Part shown: positions 28,918 to 38,854 of the stretch, piece after piece
Numbering within the stretch: position 1 is the first letter of the stretch
Layout: every line of letters starts with the position of its first letter
Source of the DNA: Schizochytrium sp. CCTCC M209059
Lineage: Eukaryota; Sar; Bigyra; Thraustochytrida; Thraustochytriidae
Assembly (NCBI GenBank): GCA_000818945.1
Contig: KN805371.1
Location: 1,240,696 to 1,304,695, forward strand
Length of the DNA: 64,000 nucleotides
Direction: 5' to 3'
The notes under the pieces: model-generated
What the model was told of the DNA's origin: nothing
Databases searched by the model: none
Seen by the model: only the letters and a program-made list of their open reading frames with translations
Program-made: the position numbers and the translations under genes

Positions 28918-29624
28918 CGCCCGCGACGCTGCTGCCGCGAGCAGGCTAGCGGGGCCGGCGCGGGACGTCTTCGCGAGGCCGAACGCGCCTCCCGCCGCGA
29001 CTAGAGGCGGCCACTGCTCCGCACGGCTCCGGGCGGCGGCGACTTCGCGCGGCGCGTGGCGGCTCGCGGCGGCGGCGATGGCGATCTGCAGGCCGCGGCG
29101 CTGCGCGTGCGCGCGGAGGGCTAAAGAACGCGTTCCTATCTTTGAGGATTCCGACGGAACGCCCAACGGCTAGAAGCGCCGCCGCGAGTCGCTGTCGTCG
29201 CTCTTGCGCTCAGCTCGGACCTGGACTCGGACTCGGACCCGGGCTCGGACGCAGACGCGGACGCGGACTCGGACGTGTTGGGCCTCGGAAACGGCAGCAT
29301 CACCAAGAACTGCAACGAGAGGACGCCGGCGAGCACCAGGAGGGTCGGGAGAAGACCTGGGTGAGGGCGAACGAGGCAGGGCAGGGGCGACTGGGGCTGC
29401 CGGGAAGGGCAAGAGACGCTCGCTTGCTTGCTCGCTCGTTCGCTCGCTCGCTCGCGCGAGTTGTGCAAGCGAAAAGGAGAAGGCGCTTTCTTTACAGTCT
29501 TGAGCGCTTTCGATCTTGCTTTGTCGCGTGTGGCTCTCGAGAGACCGTGGCGACGGAGACGCCATCGCAAAGACCAGATCGGTCAGCCTGTTTTGATATC
29601 GCGCACGAGAGCGAGAGGGAAGAC
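28918..29624. promoter_or_regulatory. Divergent upstream region of the NIF-like and four-exon genes
   Basis: 0.7 kb, very GC-rich on the phosphatase side. It holds a degenerate hexamer-like stretch (CGGACTCGG units) near 29217-29275 and a (TCGC)n/(GCTT)n run at about 29417-29458. No additional gene is convincing. Confidence 0.5.
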
Positions 29625-30670
29625 ATGGCGGCCGTGCAAGACATTCTTGCGGCGAGATTTGCGCACGATGATCGTGTCTTTGTACGTTCAATCACTCCTG
29701 AAGAAAAGGGATGGAAGGAATGAAAACAATATGACTGACGCTCAAGAACCTTTACAACAGATGAACAGAAGACCTCTCACGCGCAAAGAAAGACACGCGT
29801 CAAAGGATAAGGAGTCCAAAGAAAAAGCTCTTTTGGAACAGGTACGTATTCTCTGTCTCTTTACAGATCGATCTCGCCTCATTCAAACCCACTAACAATG
29901 TCTCGTCGGATGTGAAAACGTTGGGTGTATGTCTGTTTATTTTTTTGGCCTTTGCACAAACAATTTGCGAAATATTCTTCCTCACAGCGACCTCCCGTCA
30001 AGGGCCAACAATACATTAACTATGGACGACAAATTGCATCCGCAGACGCGGGCACCGTTGCGTACGTTTATTATCTGTTCATCTCTATCTTCAGCTCCAA
30101 GTTCAATCTACTGTCTCGCCAAAGTAGTCATCATGAGCATGGTCCATTTTCGTGCGCAATGCAGAGTCTCGGAATCAAAGCTGACACGCAACGAACTCTT
30201 TTCTGAATTCTTTGAAACGAAACAGGTACATCACCGAGCAGGACCGCTTTATCACTGACTTTGCTGCGGAGGAAAAGAGGCGGCGGGAAGCTACAACTCG
30301 CATGAAGGAGCAACAACTTACCACGCGTCGCGCCAAGGCCGTCTCGGCGGAGGAAGAGCGATGGCGCAAAATCAACCAAGAACGCGCCGAGCAAGCGGCT
30401 CGGGAAGCAGCACGAAAGTCTCGAGCAGTGCCACGAAACGGGAACAGCGTACCATACAATCCTCTCACGCTTCAGTACGAAGAGTCTGATGCAGGTGAAA
30501 TGCTCAAGTTCGCGGACGAAAAGATTCGTTATCGTGCGGCTTTGCGTGCAGAGCGTCTCAGACACCACGAGGCCAAGGAAGGTTTCAATCCCATTACGGG
30601 CGAGGCTACACGAGGGGTACAGTTGCCTCGGCAACCACAGGCCCCTAGCTCTACAAATCGGCCGTTCTGA
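29625..30670 (+). CDS. Four-exon gene for a charged helical protein ending in NPITG-type motifs
   Basis: Exons are 29625-29681, 29761-29841, 29988-30061 and 30226-30670, with introns of 79, 146 and 164 bases. All three donors read GTACGT and all acceptors end CAG. Phases are 0, 0 and 2, and the sum is 657 bases for 218 residues with one stop. The protein starts MAAVQDILAARFAHDD, then has a basic segment (RRPLTRKERHASKDKES) and a loop QQYINYGRQIASADAGTV. A long Arg/Glu-rich helix (about 75-135) follows. The C-terminal half carries YNPLTLQYE and, further on, FNPITGE, two similar beta-hairpin-like motifs. I do not recognise a named family. Such charged helices with NPxTG motifs remind me of conserved ciliary proteins, which is a guess. 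It is convergent with RFC4. Confidence 0.8.
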
Positions 30671-30990
30671 ACACAAAAGAGGTGAACGTGCGATAAAAGG
30701 AAAACACGGTATGCACTGACTGCTTCATGGACGGCCGACCCACTCACTCTGCTTCAAGTTGAGGATGTCACGAGCAAAACAGGGCGAACGCAAGTCTACC
30801 CTTTTCATTTCTCATTTTCTCTCGTTTAGTTTTACTAACGCATGTTAATTTGCACAAGCAGCCTCCATCATCTTTGGATTCGGTCGACATGCGTTCGTTT
30901 CGGGACAATGTGATTGTTGCGATGCAAACGCACCTGACATTTAATTGACCCGTAAAAATCCGTGCATCTCTCTTGTTTCGAATCATCAAT
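30671..30990. other. Convergent 3' region between the four-exon gene and RFC4
   Basis: 320 bases of mixed composition. No gene or RNA is seen. Confidence 0.45.
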
Positions 30991-32055
30991 TTATGCGGCC
31001 TGTGCCAAGGAGTGCTGCTGCATGCAAAAGGACAAGAACGCCCGAAGCTGGAGATCTTCGCTGGCTCCATCTTCGATGGCCTTATCAACCTCGCCGAGTT
31101 TCATCATGATGGCCGCCTTTTCCGTATCAGGAAAGGGGGACTCGCCCGAAGCCAAGAGCCGTTCTTGAAAGCGACGAATGAGCGCGCTCAAGGCAAAACC
31201 CTCCGCCTGAAGCTCGTCGGCACACTGGATCAGGTTGTTAAAGTTCTTGGACTGGACGGTATCCCAAATCTTGTCCATGAACGCCTCCGGCGGGACACCA
31301 GCCGTCTCAACGATACTCTCGACGGTGATGCTGCCTTGATTGTATTCGGAGGAACTTTGCAGCAGCGTAATGCCTTTGCGCATATCACCCTTGGAGACGT
31401 CAACCAGCGTATTCATGGCGTCGTCCTCGATGGAGAGCTTCTCTGCGGCGGCAACCTCTCGAATTTTTCGAGTAAATGACTCTTCGGATAGGGGTTGGAA
31501 GCGGAATTTTGCGCAACGGGACGCGAGTGGCTCGATGATGCGACTTACGTAGTTACAAACGAGACAAAAGCGCGTGACGCGGGTGTACAGCTCCATTGTG
31601 CGGCGGAGCGCGCTCTGCGCGTCCTCGGACATGGAGTCTGCTTCGTCGAGGATGATAAGTTTGAAAGGCGGCAACTTTTTGCCATTGAGCGTGGCGGATC
31701 CTACGGTCGTGGACGCAAATCCCTTGACTTTTTCGCGCACGACCGAAATGCCGCGCTCGTCGGAAGCGTTGAGCTCTAGAACGCGTTTCCTGTACTCGAC
31801 GGGGCCAAAGATTTGCTTGGCCACTGCGAGAATCGTTGACGTCTTGCCCGTTCCTGGCGGGCCGTAAAACAAAAGATGCGGGAGTTTGCCGGATTCGATC
31901 GAGGACCGCAACGCCGCGATCACCTCTTCCTGGTGCGAGACCTCGTCGACTGTCCGTGGCCTGTACTTTTCGACCCACGGGATGAGCCGTGCAGGCGTCG
32001 TGGCCAGCTCCTCTCCGTGCTCGCGAGCGGACATTTCTACGTCGTCGTCGCCCAT
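30991..32055 (-). CDS. RFC4: Replication factor C small subunit (RFC4; yeast Rfc2)
   Basis: The protein has 354 residues. RFC loads the PCNA clamp at primer ends during DNA replication and repair. AAA+ motifs are complete: LIPWVEKYRPRTVDEV (RFC box II), Walker A GPPGTGKT at 65-72, LNASDERG, Walker B LIILDEAD at about 133-140, sensor 1 FCLVCNYVSRI and the SRC motif ASRCAKFRF at about 178-186. The collar domain follows to the end. PWVEKYRP and the stretch VREKVKGFA with an insert before PPFKLIILDEADSM fit the human RFC4 branch best. The length is typical. The ATG at 32055 has good context (GAAGATGGGC). It is divergent with the first MDR gene. Confidence 0.95.
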   Translation of the reverse strand: MGDDDVEMSAREHGEELATTPARLIPWVEKYRPRTVDEVSHQEEVIAALRSSIESGKLPHLLFYGPPGTGKTSTILAVAKQIFGPVEYRKRVLELNASDERGISVVREKVKGFASTTVGSATLNGKKLPPFKLIILDEADSMSEDAQSALRRTMELYTRVTRFCLVCNYVSRIIEPLASRCAKFRFQPLSEESFTRKIREVAAAEKLSIEDDAMNTLVDVSKGDMRKGITLLQSSSEYNQGSITVESIVETAGVPPEAFMDKIWDTVQSKNFNNLIQCADELQAEGFALSALIRRFQERLLASGESPFPDTEKAAIMMKLGEVDKAIEDGASEDLQLRAFLSFCMQQHSLAQAA

Positions 32056-33127
32056 CTTCGTTTCTTGAGGCTAGACCAAGTCCGCGCACACTCTCCTTGC
32101 TCCCGCGTCGCTTGCGTCCTCGCGCGCGTTCTTCTCCTTTCTGCGCGCGAGCGCGCGCAGGTCCTTTTGTTCACGCTTGTTTGCCGGTGGCAGCCACGCG
32201 GCGGTGGTTAGGCTGCTCAGAACCGTTTTGGAACTCAAACGGAACTCACGATCCCTGCCAGTGACGACCTTTTCAGAGCTTGACTATGGTTTGGTTTGCG
32301 ATGTGATCTTCGCTTGGCGCGATCATTGTTGCGATCACGAGCGTCAGAGGCCATGGGGGCGAGTCTGCGCACAATACAAAAGACGTCCTCGCCACGATCG
32401 CCACGATCGAGAGGGATGTCGTCGAGATCCAACAACGTATCTAACCTGACTTTCTCCTTGCATGCACGCATGCATGCGTTCGATCTTTCCTCCATCCCTG
32501 ACACATAGCAGGAGCCAACCTGCAAGTTGCTCCTCCTCGCCGTCGTTCTCGACCCGCCCTCGACCCGCCCACGTCCGCGGAGTCCTGCAAGGGTGTATTT
32601 CGGGCCGTAGCAGGGAAGAGAGGAGATCTAAAAAGAGCGCGTCACTTCGTGTCTCCTGTATCTCGAGCAGCCGGAGCCGGGGCGAAAAAAGGGATAGACA
32701 CCGGATTCGAGCTCGCGTATAGCGTAGCACACGGCTGCGCTTCGAGCTGTGCTCAACGGTGGGAAAGGAGTGCGGAAGGGGACGCCGACGGACGCTGGCG
32801 AAGAAGCAAAGATTGCCCGGAGACGCGGCAAAAGCTGGCGAACGGCCCGAAATGGTCGCTGAAGGTGACGGCGTCAGTAACTCGTTTCGCTGCGCCATTT
32901 GTTTCATGCGCTTTTCTGCAAGCTCGGTTTGCACCGCAGGGTCACATGGATCGAGCATGAGGAAAGACGAGTGCCCCCGGCCCTCGCAGCAGCGATGGCG
33001 CGAAGATGTAAGACGCGCGGGAAGCGAGCGAGCCGAGCAAAATCAGATCAAGCGAAAGCGGAATCTGCTACAGAGATAGATCGCTGCAAGAAGAAGAGCT
33101 AGAGCAGAAGCAAAGAAAAACGCGAAG
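32056..33127. promoter_or_regulatory. Divergent upstream region of RFC4 and MDR gene 1
   Basis: 1.07 kb. It is GC-rich near both starts. (GCGA)-like runs lie at 32145-32160 and 33024-33032, and a CATGCATGCATG stretch is near 32461. No additional gene. Confidence 0.5.
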
Positions 33128-34285
33128 ATGGACGTAGTGGAAAGAATTGTGAGCGAAGTCCGTGCCCAGCCCAAGGTCGCGTGGGTGGCCGTTCCGCTTG
33201 TGGCAGCAGCCATGTTCGCTATGGCGGCGGGCAGAAAGTACTACAGCGAGACGATCCCCAAGTCGATGTGGGCTATGCAAGCAACGGAAAAGGGCGAGAT
33301 TGAGCTGCGCCGCGTGCCGGTACCCACGCCCAAGAAAGGCGAAATGCTCATCAAGGTGCATTTCTCGCCACTCAACCCAAGTGACGCGCACTGCGCCATG
33401 GACGACTTTGACGAAAGCATCGTGGCTTCGTATCCGCATGGAATTGGCTACGAGGCGAGCGGCATCGTCGTGGGATCAGGCGGTGGCTTTCTGCCCTATT
33501 GGGCTGCAACGCGCAAGTGGCGCGTATCCGCGCGAGACCTGACTGGCGTGGGCAAGTTTTGGGCAGAGTACGGTGTCGTATCCGTCTCGAACATGGTCCC
33601 TCTCCCGAGCTCTGTCGGCATGAAGGAAGGTTCGCTCTCCAACATCAACCCTCTCACGGCTCTCAGTATGCTCGTGATCGCGCAGGAAGGTGGCCATAAA
33701 GCACTTGTTCACACGGCCGCGAGTTCAACGCTCGGACTGCAGCTCATACGCGCAGCGCCGCGTTTTGGCGTCAAGATTGTGGCCGTGGTGCGTGGCGAGA
33801 AGAACGAGCGTACGCTTCTCGAGGACATGAAGCACCCGACTGACCTTGTTGTACGATCCGATGTATCCAGCTTTGAGAGTGACTTGAAGCGTGCTGTGCA
33901 GACGACAGGCGCTACGCTTGCCTTTGACGCCATCAATGGTGAAATGAGCCGCAAAGTGTATGAAGCCTTGCCGGAGAAGGCTCTCATGCACGTGTATGGT
34001 GAATTAAGTGGCGAAAGCATGCCGGATGAGCTTGCGTCTAAAAAGAACGACCCTGTTAAGCCCTACTCCTACTATCTTGTTGGCCCGTGGCTTGACACCG
34101 GTGGGTTTTGGCGCAAGCTCAAGGTCACGTGGTATTTGTACAGTATGCTGCCGAGGGAGCTCTCGAGCTCGGTGTTTCGAGAGATCGACTTGCAAGACTC
34201 CTCGTTGATTGATGCAGTGTATGCGTACGCCAAAAACCAAAAGGGCGGCAAGGTCATCATTCGCATGCCTGCCGCCGCTCATTAG
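33128..34285 (+). CDS. Membrane-anchored MDR oxidoreductase, tandem copy 1
   Basis: The protein has 385 residues. It belongs to the zinc-independent medium-chain dehydrogenase/reductase family (quinone oxidoreductase/enoyl reductase type), which uses NAD(P)H. The N-terminus has a hydrophobic helix (about 20-36, WVAVPLVAAAMFAMAAG), probably a membrane anchor. A GroES-like domain follows (about 45-190; VPVPTPKKGEMLIKVHFSPL, NPSDAHCAMDD, PHGIGYEASGIVVGSGGG). The Rossmann domain contains KALVHTAASSTLGLQLIRAA, where the usual nucleotide-binding Gly-rich loop is replaced by a Ser/Thr form. No catalytic or structural zinc ligands are evident. VVRGEKN follows beta-2. It has two close paralogues immediately downstream on the same strand. 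The substrate is unknown. Confidence 0.85.
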   Translation: MDVVERIVSEVRAQPKVAWVAVPLVAAAMFAMAAGRKYYSETIPKSMWAMQATEKGEIELRRVPVPTPKKGEMLIKVHFSPLNPSDAHCAMDDFDESIVASYPHGIGYEASGIVVGSGGGFLPYWAATRKWRVSARDLTGVGKFWAEYGVVSVSNMVPLPSSVGMKEGSLSNINPLTALSMLVIAQEGGHKALVHTAASSTLGLQLIRAAPRFGVKIVAVVRGEKNERTLLEDMKHPTDLVVRSDVSSFESDLKRAVQTTGATLAFDAINGEMSRKVYEALPEKALMHVYGELSGESMPDELASKKNDPVKPYSYYLVGPWLDTGGFWRKLKVTWYLYSMLPRELSSSVFREIDLQDSSLIDAVYAYAKNQKGGKVIIRMPAAAH

Positions 34286-34690
34286 TAGTAGACGAAAGTG
34301 TCACCCTAGAAAAAAAGCGAGCTTTCTCCGTCTTTCGCAATCTATCTCATCTATCTTTCAATGATGTATTGTCATGGTGCAATGCATGCATTGATGTGCC
34401 CGTCAGAGATCTTGCGGCCGCCGTCTTGGCTTGAAGCCAGTAAGAGCGTGGCAAGTGCAAAGTCAACTCATACTATCGAAATCAATATGGTATATGCGCA
34501 AAGACGGAAGGACACAAAGACGGAAGGATAGCCTGAGATTTCCCGGCAGAACCGACCACAGAGTCGGCTAGCCCACCAGCCGCTGCAGCAGCAGCAGCAG
34601 CAGCAGCGACAGAACGCCGCGAGTCGCAGACGAGCGGAGGCGCTCGTTTTCTCGGTCGCTCGGTCGCGCGCTCGCTCGCACGAGACAGAC
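34286..34690. promoter_or_regulatory. Spacer between MDR copies 1 and 2
   Basis: 405 bases. It holds a (CAG)n run at 34583-34608, (TCGC)-type repeats at 34651-34680 and a short GACAGACA immediately before the ATG of copy 2. Presumably it is the promoter and leader of copy 2. Confidence 0.55.
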
Positions 34691-35920
34691 ATGGAATCTA
34701 CCGCGCCGGCGTCTTCGGCGCCGTCGGCGTCGCCAGCTTCGACTGCGTCAGTGTCATGGTCTTGGACCCCGAACCTAACGTCGACGCTATGGCTTGCGGC
34801 TGTGCCGCTCGCGGTGGGCGGCGTGATTGGCGTGATCGTCAGTCGCCGCGTGTACAACGCTGAAGGTAAAAGGAGGCCCGAAGAAATGTTGGCGCTGCAA
34901 ACTACTGCCAAAGGCAAGATCGAGGTGTGCCGCGTTCCCGTGCCGACGCCGAAGCGCGGCGAGGTGCTCATCAAGATGAGCCACGCGCCCGTCAACCCAA
35001 GCGACATCTATTGCGCCATGGACAGATCTAAACTCTCTACAGAACCCACATACCCGCACGGCATTGGATACGAAGGTAGCGGTGTTGTCGTGGGCTCTGG
35101 TGGCGGTCTCCTTGGTTATTGGGCAATGCTGCGCAAGTGGCGAGTCTCGACCCGGGACCTGGCGGGTGACGGCAAGTTCTGGGCCGAGTACGCTGTCGCC
35201 AAGCCTTCAAACACCCCTCCGCTTCCCGACAGCGTCGATTTGCGCGAGGGCTGTCTTGCCAATGTAAACCCACTCACGGCCCTGAGTATGCTCATCATCG
35301 CTGAGGAGGAGGGCCACAAGGCGCTAGTACATACGGCGGCGTCGTCGACGCTCGGACTGCAGCTCTTGCGCGCGGCCCCGGCGTTTGGCATCAAGATTGT
35401 GGCTGTTGTGCGTGGAGAGAAGAATGCGCGTATGCTGCGCCAGACAATGAAACATCCGGCTGATCTCGTTGTGCGTACGGACGTGGCCAACTTCAAGAGC
35501 GACCTCAAGCGAGCTGTGCGTTCGACGGAAGCGACACTCGCTTTTGACGCCATCGGCGGTGATGTCGCTCGCGCCGTCTACGGCGCAATGCCCGACAAAG
35601 CGCGCGTCTACACGTATGGTAACTTGAGCGGCGAGGGCATGCCGGAAGAACTTGGCGACAAGAAGAACGATGCGCAAAAGCCGTACTCTTATTACCTTGT
35701 TGGACCCTGGCTCATTGCTGGCGGATTGAGGCGTTTGTTTAAGGTTTCGCGCTATCAGTACAGTATGCTGCCTCACGAGCTCGCCAGTTCGGTGGATCGC
35801 GAGATCAGCATGGACGACCCTGGTCTCATTGACTTGCTTTATGCGTACGCGGACCACCAGAAGAGCGGCAAGGTTATTATCCGCATGCCGCACAAGCCTG
35901 ATGGACGAGCAGGCCTATGA
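34691..35920 (+). CDS. Membrane-anchored MDR oxidoreductase, tandem copy 2
   Basis: The protein has 409 residues and is closely similar to copy 1 along its whole length. The N-terminus is longer (1-38, Ser/Ala/Pro-rich), followed by the hydrophobic helix LWLAAVPLAVGGVIGVIVS. Shared blocks are VPVPTPKRGEVLIKMSHAPV, YPHGIGYEGSGVVVGSGGGL, KFWAEYAV, NPLTALSMLIIAEE and LVHTAASSTLGLQLLRAAPA, then IKIVAVVRGEKN and KPYSYYLVGPWL. Like copy 1 it lacks visible zinc ligands, so it should be an NAD(P)H-dependent reductase of quinone or enoyl type. The near-identical nucleotide-binding loop says copies 1 and 2 are the youngest pair of the trio. The C-terminus has a short extra Gly/Arg tail. Confidence 0.85.
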   Translation: MESTAPASSAPSASPASTASVSWSWTPNLTSTLWLAAVPLAVGGVIGVIVSRRVYNAEGKRRPEEMLALQTTAKGKIEVCRVPVPTPKRGEVLIKMSHAPVNPSDIYCAMDRSKLSTEPTYPHGIGYEGSGVVVGSGGGLLGYWAMLRKWRVSTRDLAGDGKFWAEYAVAKPSNTPPLPDSVDLREGCLANVNPLTALSMLIIAEEEGHKALVHTAASSTLGLQLLRAAPAFGIKIVAVVRGEKNARMLRQTMKHPADLVVRTDVANFKSDLKRAVRSTEATLAFDAIGGDVARAVYGAMPDKARVYTYGNLSGEGMPEELGDKKNDAQKPYSYYLVGPWLIAGGLRRLFKVSRYQYSMLPHELASSVDREISMDDPGLIDLLYAYADHQKSGKVIIRMPHKPDGRAGL

Positions 35921-36842
35921 AAAACGAGAAAAACCCATCAATCAACCTTTTTTCTACCTTTTTCACATCACAAGGGTATAGCTAAGAGCCTTGGCGGCGC
36001 AATGATGTCCTTAACAGGCACGCTCATCCGCCTGTCCATCCATTCATCTCCCGGTTCATCGCTTTTATCTTTCTGTGTGCAAGGAGATTGCTGCTTTTTC
36101 CCGTACCGGTTGCCAGCGGCAGGCTGCGGACACTTACGTGCCCGTCGTCCGTCGTCTCTTGACCGACCACCAAGGCGACCGAAATCTTTTCTCGTTTTCC
36201 ACCCCACCCCACCTTTTCCCTCCCTGCCATGCCTTCCTTGCCAATGGTAGCCACAATTACAATCACATACGTACGTATGCCGCCTTTGCGACGTCGTCTG
36301 CACTGCGCTGCGCTGCCCTGCCCTGCACTACTAGTAGAGCGACGCGGTTGGGCCTCAGCGCCCGCCTGTATCTTGTCCACCCGTCGATGCCGATCTTGAT
36401 CTCGATCTCGGTCTCGGTTCGCGCCTCCGTCCCGACCTTCGCGCCGGCAGCCACGCAGGCTGTCCAGCCGGCAGGCGCCGACCGCGACGGCGACCCCGGG
36501 TGGACCCGCAAGCGTAGCGTGCGTGCAGCAGAGCACGGAGCACGTCGGCGGGGCAGATTGGACGGACGCTCGCTCGCTCACAGGTCCGTCGCCGCGGGTC
36601 GCACGGCACAGAGACGAGGATAGATAGGCGAGGCAGAACCGCAACGCAACCCCGCTCGCTCGCCGTGCGTGCGTCGCTTCGCTTCGCTTCTGCCCGCGCC
36701 ACGCCACGAAACGCCACGCCACGTTGCGCCGGAGCGGGGCCTGAGTCGTTGATCGCGCAGAGACGCGGAGGCTGACCGAGAGACAGACAGACAGGCAGTC
36801 AGACCGTGGGATCGACCGAGACGACTGGCAAAGTTCACGACG
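35921..36842. promoter_or_regulatory. Spacer between MDR copies 2 and 3
   Basis: 922 bases. It holds a degenerate (GATCTC)n stretch at 36393-36420, (GCTC)n at 36567-36579, (CTTCG)-type repeats near 36675 and a (GACA)n run at 36779-36795 on the sense strand, 48-64 bases before the ATG of copy 3. The minus-strand frame through this region is a shadow. Confidence 0.55.
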
Positions 36843-37961
36843 ATGCCCGGCCTCATGACGCTCTTGCTGGTGGCTGTGGCTGCCGGCGCGGCCCTTCTGG
36901 GCGGCGTCTCGAACGAGCTGTATTACAACCCAAAGTTCGAGGTCCCCAAGGAAATGTGGGCCGTCCAGACCGTGGCTCCCGGCGAGCTCGAGGTGCGCCG
37001 CGTTCCTGTACCCGTGCCTCAAAAGGGAGAGATCCTCATCAAGGTGCACTACACGACCGTGAATCCGAGCGACATGTACAAGGCCCTGGGTACAGCGGGA
37101 TATAGGGCGACCGACCTCAAGTACCCGTACGGCATTGGCTATGAAGGGTCCGGCGAGGTGGTCGCCTCGGGAGGCGGCGTTCCTTCGTACATTTTGGCTA
37201 AGCTAGGCACCGCCGTTGCCGCAGTTTCAGTGAACTTTTCCGGCCAATTCTGGGCCGAGTACGCCATCTCTGCGCCCTCGGGCATCCTTCCGCTGCCATC
37301 AAACGTGGACTACAAGGAAGGCGCCGCAACATTCGTGAATCCTCTGACGACGCTGTCTATGCTTGAGATCGCCAAGGAAGGCAAGCACAAGGCTCTTGTC
37401 CACACTGCGGCAAACTCAGCCCTCGGTCTGCAACTTATCCGTGCCGCCCCGGTCTACGATGTTGACATTGTCTGTGTGGTGCGCGGAGAGAAGAACGTCA
37501 AGATCCTCAAGGAGCACAACGTGCCGGCCGACCACATTGTGCGCACCGACGTCGAGTCCTTCAAAACGGACCTTTCCAAGGCTGTGCAAAAGTACGATGC
37601 TACGCTTGCCTTTGACGCGATCGCGGGCGACGTCTCGAGCGACATTTACGAAGTAATGCCGGACGAAAGCGTTGTTCTCATTTACGGCAATCTCAGCGGC
37701 CAAGGCGTCCCTGAGGAACTGCGCTCCAAAAAGAATGATCCCAAAAAGCCGTCCTATTTCTTTCTTGTAGGTCCCTGGCTTGAGGAGGGCGGCATCATGC
37801 GCCAGCTCAAGGTGTTTTACAGACTTTTTACAATGCTACCCAAGGAGCTGGCCACGAAGATTGATCGCGTGCTCGGCCTTAAAGATGACAACCTTGTTGA
37901 CGTTCTCAAATCGGACTACCAAACTGGAGGCAAAATGGTCATCAAGACGATTATGGACTAG
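36843..37961 (+). CDS. Membrane-anchored MDR oxidoreductase, tandem copy 3
   Basis: The protein has 372 residues and is the most divergent of the three. The N-terminal helix is short (LMTLLLVAVAAGAALLGGVS). Blocks are MWAVQTVAPGELEVRRVPVP, GEILIKVHYTTVNPSDMYKA, YPYGIGYEGSGEVVASGGGV and FWAEYAI, then NPLTTLSMLEIAKEG and LVHTAANSALGLQLIRAAPV. The nucleotide-binding loop has HTAAN rather than HTAAS. There are no zinc ligands. The C-terminus lacks the IIRMP end of copies 1 and 2 and ends in KMVIKTIMD. Order, strand and spacing indicate tandem duplication, each copy with its own upstream region. The substrate is unknown. Confidence 0.85.
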   Translation: MPGLMTLLLVAVAAGAALLGGVSNELYYNPKFEVPKEMWAVQTVAPGELEVRRVPVPVPQKGEILIKVHYTTVNPSDMYKALGTAGYRATDLKYPYGIGYEGSGEVVASGGGVPSYILAKLGTAVAAVSVNFSGQFWAEYAISAPSGILPLPSNVDYKEGAATFVNPLTTLSMLEIAKEGKHKALVHTAANSALGLQLIRAAPVYDVDIVCVVRGEKNVKILKEHNVPADHIVRTDVESFKTDLSKAVQKYDATLAFDAIAGDVSSDIYEVMPDESVVLIYGNLSGQGVPEELRSKKNDPKKPSYFFLVGPWLEEGGIMRQLKVFYRLFTMLPKELATKIDRVLGLKDDNLVDVLKSDYQTGGKMVIKTIMD

Positions 37962-38854
37962 ATTCTTTTCCTCCCTGTCTTGCGCGCAACACTCTTAATA
38001 TCAATCAGTTCTGCTTGATTCAGACTAACAGTAATGATGAAAAGAAAACGTTGACACTCGAATTTGTTCTCATTGCTATCCTGGGGAGACAAGCGCAAAA
38101 ATTCCGTTGCGGTTCAGGTGAGAGTAGACCTTGGTTTTCCGCAAGGATTTCCACTTTTGCATGACTCGCATCTTGCGATTTGGCATGATTCGCATGTTAG
38201 GTGTCCTCATTCTCGCGCTTGGGATTGAATCGCGCCGTGACTTGGGCCTGTGCTACGAGGTTTTGAAATGAATCTCAACTTGGTCCGCTCCGCAGCTTGA
38301 CCTGCGGCGCGAATTGGCGAGTCGCGACTGAACGAGCACGAAAAACAAACTCATTGGTGTACACGTAACAAATCAACGCAAGACAAGAAAGCCCCTTTCG
38401 CCAATGAGCCCATTCCTACCTACTACTTCCGTAATGGCGCCGCATCACTGAAGGCCGTGACGCAGGCCTACAGGGAACACTTTTATTTGGTGAATTAGCC
38501 AACAATGACAGTGGCCGTCCCCCGGGCCGATTCATTTTGTAACGAATCACGGACTCATTGAGGCCCGCAAGTGTCGTCTTGAGCTGAGAGTACATAATGT
38601 CTGGGCCACATACTAGGCCTAGGCCTAGTCAGAGTCTGAAGAGTTGATTTAAGCCGCGTCTTTATAGTCTGACACATAATGATAACAAGGGGTGCCAGCA
38701 GCTCCTTTCAATCGGCGCCATCATCACTTTTTCACAATTTCTTCCCCTCATACTGATGCTTTCAGAACTGTATACGATGGTCTCTACTGATGCCAGCCCT
38801 GTGCAACGGTTGCCGCGGTGTGCGGACCTCAAATCGAAGAAGTAAGAGTCTCCT
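37962..38854. other. Intergenic between MDR copy 3 and the COR/TIR pseudogene
   Basis: 893 AT-richer bases with stops in all frames. There is a short palindrome CTAGGCCTAGGCCTAG near 38613-38630. Possible further decayed parts of the downstream pseudogene are not recognisable. Confidence 0.45.

Noticed and set aside
38613..38630. CTAGGCCTAGG palindrome as a transposon end
   Set aside because: No partner repeat was found at a sensible distance.
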